From an uncultured Bacilli bacterium (lineage in GTDB: Bacteria > Bacillota_I > Bacilli_A > RF39 > UBA660): a stretch of DNA of 5,649 bases. Position numbers and translations under genes: made by a program. Each line of letters opens with the position of its first letter. Position 1 is the stretch's first letter. The notes under the pieces were generated by a model, which was not told the origin of the DNA, ran no database searches, and saw only the letters and a program-made list of their open reading frames with translations. Positions 1 through 5,649 of the stretch are shown here, one piece after another. Location: NCBI GenBank assembly GCA_948687865.1, contig CAPQQE010000013.1:7738-13386 (forward strand), written 5' to 3'.

Positions 1-689
1 AATTATTAAAGTTTATCTTAAAAATGCATTATCAACTAACAGATAGCCAAATATCATTACTTGTAAAAAAGATATGTAATATAGGATGTATTAGTACAAT
101 AATTAGTCTAATAGAAAGTGAGTTAGATTTATCATATGATGATTATATGGAATGCATAAGTTTAGTTTTGGATTCTAAAGATACTAATTATATAGAGAAA
201 TTATTAAATATTATAGATATAAATAGATTATTATATGATGACATATTATATCTAATGTATAAAGTCTGTGATACTAAGGATTCATGTATTATTAATGCAA
301 TGATTATTAAGTTAGCTAACTTGTTAGATGAAAATTGTGTATATGAATTAATCAAATACTTAGATGATAATAATATATTAGGATTAGATACTATTGCTAT
401 TATAAATAAAAAGTTTGATATAATTGATGAAAGAGCAATTGATATAATACTTAATGCTGCAATTAAAAGTCAAGATAATTCATATATAGTGTCAATTTCA
501 AGTTTATATAATGGTAGATTAAATAAAGACCAAATAACATCATTTGTAGAAGATGTTAACCAAATAAATAATGGATTAATAATAGTTAAAGTAATGATCA
601 ATTTAGATGATAAATTAAGCACAGGTGATATTAATAAAATAGGAAATAAACTTTGTGATTTAAAATATGCACCTCATATTAAAAAATAA
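1..689 (+). CDS. Uncharacterised alpha-helical repeat protein, N-terminal part (5'-partial, frameshifted at 3' end)
   Basis: I do not recognise a named family. The protein is built from about seven tandem units of 31-33 residues. Counting from the ATG at 24, units start near residues 5, 36, 69, 100, 133, 166 and 198, each with a hydrophobic residue, a short acidic turn and a helix (LTDSQI, LSYDDY, LLYDDI, LLDENC, IIDERA, LNKDQI, LSTGDI). This is the look of a HEAT-like solenoid, usually a protein-binding scaffold. There is no signal peptide or membrane segment, so it is probably cytoplasmic. The ATG at 24 has no Shine-Dalgarno sequence and the frame stays open to base 3. The extra codons (LLKFILK) fit the end of a preceding repeat, so the gene probably starts upstream of the window. 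It stops at 687-689 directly after a six-A run, inside repeat 7. The partner or function cannot be read from sequence. Confidence 0.7.
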   Translation, partial: LLKFILKMHYQLTDSQISLLVKKICNIGCISTIISLIESELDLSYDDYMECISLVLDSKDTNYIEKLLNIIDINRLLYDDILYLMYKVCDTKDSCIINAMIIKLANLLDENCVYELIKYLDDNNILGLDTIAIINKKFDIIDERAIDIILNAAIKSQDNSYIVSISSLYNGRLNKDQITSFVEDVNQINNGLIIVKVMINLDDKLSTGDINKIGNKLCDLKYAPHIKK

Positions 690-963
690 GATTGTAGGAA
701 CACTTCTTGAGATAAAAGATATTAAATTTATAATTTTAATGGCTGTATTTATAGAATCAAATTTAATTGAGTTATTGTGTGAAAATAAAGTAAAACTTTA
801 TCTTATTGCCCTTACTTCATCATTATTTAATTCTACTGAAATAAAAGATATTGAAAAAGAATTAGAAATTAATTCAGAAATACTTAAGAACTCTTTAGAT
901 ATAAAAGGTGCTCTTAAAAAGTATTCATTATCTAATGATGAAATAACAGATGATAATAAATAA
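667..963 (+). CDS. C-terminal continuation of the solenoid protein in the +1 frame
   Basis: This frame overlaps the end of the preceding gene and codes for 98 residues if begun at ATG 667. Neither that ATG nor the one at 739 has a ribosome binding site, so independent translation looks unlikely. Removing one A from the run at 681-686 joins the frames as ...APHIKNKIVGTLLEIKD..., which completes the interrupted repeat 7 and leads into further Ile/Leu-rich helices (about residues 17-50). A more charged Lys/Glu/Asp-rich tail follows. The joined product would be at least 312 residues from the ATG at 24. The first six residues of the 98-residue reading (to about 684) are probably not real. A terminator follows 13 bases after the stop. 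It is most likely the 3' part of one gene, seen here as a frameshift or sequence error. Confidence 0.6.
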   Translation: MHLILKNKIVGTLLEIKDIKFIILMAVFIESNLIELLCENKVKLYLIALTSSLFNSTEIKDIEKELEINSEILKNSLDIKGALKKYSLSNDEITDDNK

Positions 964-976
964 TAATACATATAAT

Positions 977-1000
977 AAAGGGACTTTAAATAGTCTTTTT
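977..1000 (+). terminator. Rho-independent terminator after the solenoid gene
   Basis: AAAGGGACT (977-985) pairs with AGTCTTTTT (992-1000) around a six-base loop, TTAAAT. The stem is 9 bp with two G-U pairs, and its 3' arm supplies the T-tract. It lies just downstream of the stop at 961-963 and separates this gene from pyk. Confidence 0.75.
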
Positions 1001-1025
1001 ATTTACATTTTTACTATATATACTC

Positions 1026-1055
1026 TTTACATTATAGTTAATTTTGTTGTATAAT
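1026..1055 (+). promoter_or_regulatory. Probable sigma-A-type promoter of pyk
   Basis: A -35-like TTTACA (1026-1031) and a perfect TATAAT (1050-1055) are separated by 18 bp. Transcription would start near 1061-1063, giving a leader of only about 20 bases before the pyk start. The position between an upstream terminator and an SD-led gene supports it. There is no TGn extension before the -10. Confidence 0.7.
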
Positions 1056-1056
1056 A

Positions 1057-1070
1057 CTTTTGCGCAAAAG
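1057..1070 (+). promoter_or_regulatory. Perfect 14-bp palindrome at the pyk start site (possible operator)
   Basis: CTTTTGCGCAAAAG reads the same on both strands. It begins right after the -10 box, spans the predicted transcription start, and its right arm shares AAAAG with the Shine-Dalgarno AAAAGGAG (1066-1073). It does not have the CcpA cre layout (A-tract, GCGC, T-tract), because the A and T arms are swapped. That it binds a repressor is inference from position and symmetry. Confidence 0.45.
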
Positions 1071-1084
1071 GAGAAGTTTATAGT

Positions 1085-2491
1085 ATGAAGAAGACAAAAA
1101 TAGTATGTAGTATTGGTCCATCTACACAAAATTGGGAGAATTTTAAAGGACTAGTAGAAGCAGGAATGAATGTAGCAAGAATTAACTTTTCACATGCTAC
1201 TATGGAAGAAAGAAGAATCGATGAAGAATTGATTAAAAGAGCAAATGAGGAACTTGGAGTTCATATAGCGACTTTATATGATACAAAAGGACCTGATCTT
1301 AGAACATGTGAGTTTGATGGGGACTATATTGATTTAGTAGAAGGATCTACAATTAAGATTGTTGAAGAAGATGTTATTGGCAATAGTGAAAGAATATCAT
1401 TTAATTATAAAGGGATTTTAAAAGATATAAATAAAGGTATGCCAATATTACTTGATGATGGATTATATAAATTAATTGTAGAAGAAGTAGAAGAAGGTAG
1501 CATTACTTGTCGTATAATGAATGGTGGTACAATTAAAAGTAGACGTGGAGTTTGCGTGCCAGGAATAAAACTAGATGTTGAGTATGTTAGTGAGCAAGAT
1601 AGAGAAGATATTAAATATGCTTGCGATAATGACGGTGATTTTCTTGCTATATCATTTGTTAATAGTGCAGAAAATATTAAGGAAGTAAGAAAACTATGTG
1701 CAGAATTTGGTAAACCTAATATGCCTATAATATCTAAAATAGAAACCCAATATGCAATGGATAACTTAGATGAAATAATTGAAGAAACAGATGCAGTTAT
1801 GATTGCAAGAGGTGATTTAGGTATTGAAACAGGTGTTGAAAATTTGCCACTATATCAACAAATAATGATTGATAAATGTCGTGAAAAAGCAAAACCAGTT
1901 ATAATGGCAACACAAATGATGATTAGTATGAAAAAAAATATTAGACCAACAAATGCAGAAGTTACAGATGTTGCAAATGCAGTACTTTCAGGTTGTGATG
2001 CAGTTATGACTAGTGACGAAACAACAATTGGTAATTATCCAGTTGAAACGATTCAAAATATGGCCGAAATTTGTAAAAAAGTAGAAAGTTATTATAAATA
2101 TAAAGATAAATATCATCATGATAATGTTACAAAAACAACAATAATAGCATCAAGTGTTGTAGCAGCTAGTAATACAATAAATGCTAAGGCTATAGTTGCT
2201 GCAACAATGTCAGGATATACAGCAACCCTAATAAGTAACTTAAGACCTAATTGTCCAGTTGTGGCACCAGTACCAAGTGAAAAAATAGCTAAACTTTTAG
2301 CACTTAACTTTGGAGTATATCCAGTAGTAACTGGAGAATATGGATCAACTGATGAACTTGTAGAAGATAGCAAGAAAAGAGCAACAGAAATGCTACGATT
2401 AAATAAAGACGATGAAATAATTATATGTGGCGGTTTCCCTAATATAGGTGATAAGGTAACTAACTTTATGAAAATTGAAGAAATTGATTAA
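1085..2491 (+). CDS. pyk: Pyruvate kinase
   Basis: This enzyme transfers phosphate from phosphoenolpyruvate to ADP, giving pyruvate and ATP, the last step of glycolysis in the cytoplasm. The 468 residues cover the whole catalytic fold: N-terminal barrel strands (TKIVCSIGPST), ARINFSH (31-37, with R32, N34 and S36), DTKGPDLRT (66-74), the B domain (about 75-165), SKIE (217-220, catalytic Lys218 and metal ligand Glu220), ARGDLG (241-246, metal ligand Asp244), ATQM (275-278, Thr276), and the C-terminal domain (about 350-468). It lacks the extra C-terminal domain found in Bacillus pyruvate kinases. Oddities are Asp71 where most family members have Glu (or Lys in K+-independent forms), and DAVMTSDETTIGNYP where the family usually has DAVMLSGETAxGxYP. 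The start is set by AAAAGGAG (1066-1073), 11 bases upstream. The gene stands alone between its own promoter and terminator. It is a divergent but apparently active member. Confidence 0.96.
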   Translation: MKKTKIVCSIGPSTQNWENFKGLVEAGMNVARINFSHATMEERRIDEELIKRANEELGVHIATLYDTKGPDLRTCEFDGDYIDLVEGSTIKIVEEDVIGNSERISFNYKGILKDINKGMPILLDDGLYKLIVEEVEEGSITCRIMNGGTIKSRRGVCVPGIKLDVEYVSEQDREDIKYACDNDGDFLAISFVNSAENIKEVRKLCAEFGKPNMPIISKIETQYAMDNLDEIIEETDAVMIARGDLGIETGVENLPLYQQIMIDKCREKAKPVIMATQMMISMKKNIRPTNAEVTDVANAVLSGCDAVMTSDETTIGNYPVETIQNMAEICKKVESYYKYKDKYHHDNVTKTTIIASSVVAASNTINAKAIVAATMSGYTATLISNLRPNCPVVAPVPSEKIAKLLALNFGVYPVVTGEYGSTDELVEDSKKRATEMLRLNKDDEIIICGGFPNIGDKVTNFMKIEEID

Positions 2492-2505
2492 TTTCTTCTT
2501 TTTTT
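2477..2505 (+). terminator. Rho-independent terminator overlapping the 3' end of pyk
   Basis: GAAGAAATT (2477-2485) pairs perfectly over 9 bp with AATTTCTTC (2490-2498) around the loop GATT, followed by seven Ts (2499-2505). The 5' arm is the codons for the last Glu-Glu-Ile, and the stop TAA (2489-2491) starts in the loop, so coding sequence and terminator share bases. Confidence 0.88.
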
Positions 2506-2513
2506 GCTATAAT
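2484..2513 (+). promoter_or_regulatory. Probable extended -10 promoter of the XRE gene, overlapping the pyk terminator
   Basis: TGC-TATAAT (2505-2513) is an extended -10 with a perfect hexamer. TTGATT (2484-2489), 18 bp upstream, is a fair -35. The -35 lies in the pyk terminator stem-loop and the TG falls at the end of its T-tract. Transcription would start near 2519-2521, leaving a leader of about 90 bases. A second candidate extended -10, TGG-TAGAAT (2558-2566), lies further down but has no good -35. Confidence 0.6.
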
Positions 2514-2522
2514 ATTAGTAAT

Positions 2523-2576
2523 TGCAACCAAAAGTTTACAAAATTTCCAAGTAAAGTTGGTAGAATGCAACCAAAA
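2523..2576 (+). repeat. Pair of 11-bp direct repeats in the XRE gene leader
   Basis: TGCAACCAAAA occurs at 2523-2533 and again at 2566-2576, a period of 43 bp (about four helical turns). I saw no other copy in the window. The pair lies between the predicted transcription start and the start codon at 2613. Two same-facing sites on one DNA face would suit cooperative binding, for example autoregulation by the XRE protein. An RNA role is also possible, since TTGGT (2557-2561) can pair with ACCAA of either copy. Both roles are inferred. Confidence 0.6.
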
Positions 2577-2612
2577 ATAATATTAGAATTAGGAGTAGAA
2601 AGGAGAAATAAT

Positions 2613-4187
2613 ATGAAATTTGGTGATAAGTTAATATTATTAAGAAAGAAGAGGGGATTTTCCCAAGAAGAACTAGCAGAAAAATTGGGAGTATCAAGAC
2701 AGAGTGTTAGTAAATGGGAGAGTAATAGTACATATCCAGAAACAGATAAAATAGTACAAATATGTAATATATTTGATTGTAATATGGATGATTTAATAAA
2801 TGAAAATATTACAGATTTAAATGTTATAGACAGGAAAAATAAAAATAATTTAAATATGGCAATAGATTCATTTTTGGAATTTATTATTAAAACCATCAAT
2901 ATGTTTTCTGATATGAAATTTTCAAGTGGATTTAAATGTATTATAGAACTTGCCATACTAACTATGATACTTTCTCTATTTGGGGTTATATTTGTATCGG
3001 GATTTAGTACTATTATATCTGGCTTACTTCCATTTATATCATACATAAATTATACTGATTCAATAATACGTAGTATACTAACAATTGTATGGGTTATACT
3101 TTCTATTATTATTTTAGTCCACGTATTTAAAATAAGATATTTGAACTATTATGATAAAATAGATAACAAGGAAAAGAGTGACACAACCGATAAAGTCAAA
3201 AAAATAAAATTAGAAAAAAAAGATAGAATAATAATAAGGGATGATAAAAATAGACCATTTGAATTTTTATCTATATTATCTAGAATAATAATATTCTTTA
3301 CAAAAATATTTGTATTCTTCTTTGGATTGTTCTTTGCGTTTTCACTATTAGTTTTAGTTGCATGTTTTGTAGTATCATTATATATAAGTTTCTTTACATC
3401 CATATTTATTGGAAGTACAATCTCATTTTTAGCAGCTTGTATCGTCAATATAATTATACTAATGCTTATAATAGGATTTATATTTAATAAGAAGTATAAT
3501 TTTAAAGCTATGTTTATAACATTTTTAATAAGTTTAGTTGCAGCAGGATTAGGAATAGGCTTATTTGTTATAAATATAAAAAATATAGATATTAAATATG
3601 ATTCAAGAGATTTGTTAAAATTGAACAAGCATGAAGAAGTTATAGATTATAAAGATGATATGACAGTAAGAAATTTTGAACATAATATTAAATATGTAAT
3701 AGATAATGAGTTAGATTCCAATAAAATAAAATTAGTTTCAACATATGATGATAGATATATTTATACTGAAAATCACACGAGTTTAGAATATGGTATTAAG
3801 TTATATGATGTAGTAGACTACGAGAAAGCGTCTATAGAACCATATTTAATTATTCTTGATGATTTAAAAAATAATATATTTAGAGAGGATTATTCTATCA
3901 TATATAATCATTTTGATGTAGAAGTTCATGCAAATGAAGAGGTCATAAATAAATTAATGGAAAACTTAAGAAAATTATATAATTATAATTATGAAAAATT
4001 AGATAATAAATATAATATATATAATCTAAGATACAAAATAGTTGATTATACTGGTGATTTATGCAGATATAATGCAATTAAAAATACTATGGACTGTGGT
4101 AATCTTAATAATAAATGTTACATAAATAGAATTGAGAATCCAAATGGCGAAAGTATAAAATTATATTGTGATGATGATTATGAATAG
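2613..4187 (+). CDS. XRE-family regulator with about five membrane helices and an outside C-terminal domain
   Basis: This 524-residue protein is probably a membrane-bound transcriptional regulator. Residues 1-60 are a Cro/cI-type helix-turn-helix (RKKRGFSQEELAEKLGVS, recognition helix SRQSVSKWES). A short linker follows, then hydrophobic segments near 107-129, 151-172, 232-256, 258-290 and 299-321. The Lys-rich loop at 175-222 and NKKYNFK at about 292-298 fit the positive-inside rule, placing the N-terminus inside and residues 322-524 outside. That outer region is polar, Tyr/Asn/Asp-rich and probably beta-containing, with four Cys at 484, 495, 502 and 519 near its end. I cannot assign the ligand or targets. 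The start is ATG 2613, with GAAAGGAG (2598-2605) 7 bases upstream. The frame is open back to a TTG at 2475, but that crosses the pyk terminator. A promoter and repeats precede the gene and a terminator follows it, so it is a unit of its own. It is unlikely to be RodZ, which has a single membrane helix. Confidence 0.85.
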   Translation: MKFGDKLILLRKKRGFSQEELAEKLGVSRQSVSKWESNSTYPETDKIVQICNIFDCNMDDLINENITDLNVIDRKNKNNLNMAIDSFLEFIIKTINMFSDMKFSSGFKCIIELAILTMILSLFGVIFVSGFSTIISGLLPFISYINYTDSIIRSILTIVWVILSIIILVHVFKIRYLNYYDKIDNKEKSDTTDKVKKIKLEKKDRIIIRDDKNRPFEFLSILSRIIIFFTKIFVFFFGLFFAFSLLVLVACFVVSLYISFFTSIFIGSTISFLAACIVNIIILMLIIGFIFNKKYNFKAMFITFLISLVAAGLGIGLFVINIKNIDIKYDSRDLLKLNKHEEVIDYKDDMTVRNFEHNIKYVIDNELDSNKIKLVSTYDDRYIYTENHTSLEYGIKLYDVVDYEKASIEPYLIILDDLKNNIFREDYSIIYNHFDVEVHANEEVINKLMENLRKLYNYNYEKLDNKYNIYNLRYKIVDYTGDLCRYNAIKNTMDCGNLNNKCYINRIENPNGESIKLYCDDDYE

Positions 4188-4209
4188 AGGCACTTTAAGT
4201 GCTTTTTTT
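4188..4209 (+). terminator. Rho-independent terminator after the XRE gene
   Basis: AGGCAC (4188-4193) pairs with GTGCTT (4199-4204), with one G-U pair, around the loop TTTAA. Seven Ts run from 4203 to 4209. It begins directly after the TAG stop at 4185-4187. Confidence 0.85.
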
Positions 4210-4254
4210 CATATTAAAAGGATGTAGTCATATATATTACTAGAGGTGAATTAT

Positions 4255-4947
4255 GTGTTTTTTAAAGATATTCATATAAGAATTAGATTATTTTTTGTAG
4301 TAGTAGTTGTACTTTTTTTAACAATAATAGCTAAAGTAATTTATATACAAGTATTTGAGTATGATAAATTATCTAAATTATCTAAAGAACTTTGGAGCCG
4401 TAATTTGCCAGTAGAAGCAAATAGGGGTCTAATATATGATAGAAATGGGACTATTCTTGCTGATAATTTAACAACTACTAGTCTTGTTTTAATACCAAAT
4501 CAAATAAGTGAGAAAGAAAGAGCAATAAAAGAAATTTCTAGCATTTTGGGTATAACAGAGGAAGAAATGAGTAAACATGTTAATAAGAAAACCTCAATAG
4601 AGAGGGTTCATCCAGAAGGAAGAAGACTATCTTTTGATATAGCAGATAAAATTTCAAAATTAAATTTAGATGGTGTCTACTTAGTAAAAGAATCTAAGAG
4701 AAATTATCCATATGATAAAAACTTATCTCATGTACTTGGTTATGTTGGTATTGATAACCAAGGATTATCAGGACTTGAACTACAGTATGATGAATATTTA
4801 ACAGGTGAGTATGGTTCTATTAAATATTTTTCAGATGCTAAAGGAAATAAATTAGAGCTAAGTGAAGTATATGAACAACCTCAAGATGGAATGAATATTA
4901 TGCTTACTATTAACAATGATATACAATTAGCCGTTGAAAGGGATTAA
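4255..4947 (+). pseudogene. spoVD: SpoVD-like class B penicillin-binding protein, N-terminal part of a broken gene
   Basis: Class B PBPs are membrane-anchored transpeptidases that cross-link peptidoglycan; SpoVD acts on the spore cortex, its relatives in cell division. These 230 residues hold a short inside tail, one membrane helix (about 12-33), then the family's N-terminal domain: WSRNLPVEANRGLIYDRNGTILADN (approximately 46-70, read here in two parts as WSRNLPVEAN and RGLIYDRNGTILADN), the NKKTSIERVHPEGRR stretch, LSHVLGYVGIDNQGLSGLE, and LTINNDIQLAVERD at the end. These lines follow B. subtilis SpoVD closely, as I remember it. The frame then hits TAA (4945-4947) exactly where the family continues into the transpeptidase domain. 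The start GTG 4255 is chosen because AGAGGTGA (4242-4249) lies 5 bases upstream. The in-frame GTG at 4246 is inside that SD, and the ATG at 4253 is out of frame. The fragment alone lacks all catalytic residues. Whether spoVD is the right name depends on whether the host sporulates. Confidence 0.85.
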
Positions 4948-5649
4948 TAGAAATTTACCAATATGGATGAACTATGAACCCGGATCAACATTTAAAATAA
5001 TAACACTTGCAGCATCATTAGAAGAAAATACTGTAGATTTACAAAATGATAGATTCTATGACGGTGGTAGTGTAAGGGTAGCAAATGCAAAAATAAAATG
5101 CTGGAAAACAAAAGGACATGGAGCACAGACATTTCTTCAAGTAGTTGAAAATTCTTGTAATCCAGGATTTGTTGCACTTGGTCAAAGATTAGGTAAAGAA
5201 AAATTATTCAGTTATATAGATAAATTTGGTTTTGGTAAAAAAACAGGAATAGATCTAAATGGTGAAGCAAGTGGAATTATATTTAAATTAGATAGAGTTG
5301 GAGAAGTGGAACTTGCAACAACTGCATTTGGGCAAGGAGTATCAGTAACACCTATACAACAAATAACAGCAGTATCTGCAGCAATTAATGGAGGAAAATT
5401 ATATAAACCTTATATAGTAAAAAGCATTACTGAACCGGAAACAAATACTGAAATAGTAAAAAAGGAACCAGAACTAATTAGAAAGGTAATAAGTGAAGAT
5501 ACTAGTAAAAAAACAGCATTAGCTCTAGAAAGTGTAGTAACAAATGGAACTGGAAGAAATGCATTTATTGATGGATATAGAGTAGGTGGTAAAACTGGAA
5601 CAGCTCAAAAAGTAAAAGATGGGGCATATATGTCAGGTAATTATATACT
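4943..5649 (+). pseudogene. spoVD: SpoVD-like PBP, transpeptidase part in the +1 frame (runs off the window)
   Basis: From 4943 a second frame stays open for 235 codons to the window end and encodes the penicillin-binding transpeptidase domain. It starts INRNLPIWMNYEPG and carries all three active-site motifs: STFK with the acylated serine (4985-4996), SCN (5153-5161) and KTGT (5591-5602). Landmarks such as CWKTKGHG, GFGKKTGIDL, TTAFGQGVSVTPIQQ and GTGRNAF match SpoVD. Relative to that family about 45 residues are absent between VERD at 4942 and INRN here, including the usual stretch that ends in SRPxFDPxxY. The frame opens only at 4931, and neither TTG 4934 nor ATG 4967 has an SD, so separate expression is not expected. 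The strong conservation despite the break points to a very recent lesion or an assembly error. The 3' end, where a PASTA domain might lie, is outside the window. Confidence 0.85.

Noticed and set aside
1057..1070. CcpA cre site upstream of pyk
   Set aside because: The palindrome has T-tract then GCGC then A-tract, the reverse of the cre arrangement, and lacks the outer TG/CA.
2116..2373. Reverse-strand frame inside pyk
   Set aside because: It is a shadow of a well-conserved coding region, with low-complexity Val/Thr/Ser translation and no SD.
2475..2612. N-terminal extension of the XRE protein from TTG 2475
   Set aside because: It would be translated through the pyk terminator and the predicted promoter, has no SD, and adds a Phe/Cys-rich stretch before a standard HTH start. 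ATG 2613 has an excellent SD.
2507..3628. Two reverse-strand frames (2507-3046 and 3149-3628) antisense to the XRE gene
   Set aside because: Their hydrophobic translations mirror AT-rich membrane-segment codons on the + strand, and no start signals or domains are visible.
4246..4254. GTG 4246 as the PBP start
   Set aside because: It lies inside the AGAGGTGA ribosome binding site and has no SD of its own; the in-frame GTG 4255 is spaced correctly.
4210..4254. Promoter directly before the PBP gene (TATATT at 4233-4238)
   Set aside because: There is no credible -35, and the implied start would fall on the SD, so I did not list it; how this gene is transcribed remains unclear.
4943..4969. Programmed frameshift joining the two PBP frames
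   Set aside because: A frameshift could restore the frame but not the roughly 45 missing residues, and no slippery sequence is evident.
4992..5177. Reverse-strand frame of 61 codons inside the transpeptidase region
   Set aside because: The + strand encodes the conserved STFK-to-SCN part of a PBP there; the reverse frame has no recognisable features.

Overview
The window is strongly AT-rich with all genes on the + strand. It looks like a low-GC Gram-positive chromosome (Bacillota): an SD-led pyruvate kinase, Rho-independent terminators with T-tracts, an XRE regulator of a type common in Firmicutes, and a SpoVD-like class B penicillin-binding protein. Trp is always encoded by TGG where I read it and no gene needs TGA to be read through, so nothing suggests Mollicutes recoding. 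Placement among gut-type AT-rich Bacilli or Clostridia is inference. No RNA genes, CRISPR arrays or insertion sequences were seen.

Layout: (1) 1-963, an uncharacterised alpha-helical repeat (solenoid) protein. Its 5' end runs off the window, and it is split by an apparent +1 frameshift at a six-A run (681-686). A terminator closes it at 977-1000. (2) 1026-2505, a monocistronic pyk unit. It has a sigma-A-type promoter, a perfect 14-bp palindrome at the predicted transcription start, pyruvate kinase, and a terminator whose stem begins inside the last codons. (3) 2484-4209, an XRE regulator with about five membrane helices and a Cys-containing C-terminal domain predicted to lie outside the cell. 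Its probable promoter overlaps the pyk terminator, its leader carries two copies of TGCAACCAAAA, and it ends in its own terminator. (4) 4255 to the window end, a SpoVD-like PBP gene broken in the middle. The N-terminal half stops at 4947, and the transpeptidase half continues in another frame with all three active-site motifs visible. About 45 residues of the family sequence are missing at the junction.

The genes appear to be separate transcription units rather than one operon. The most notable points are the disrupted PBP gene, the frameshifted solenoid gene, and the membrane-embedded regulator with its repeat-bearing leader. Two disruptions in under 6 kb, beside two long intact genes, mean either recent gene decay or assembly/base-calling errors; raw reads would decide between them.
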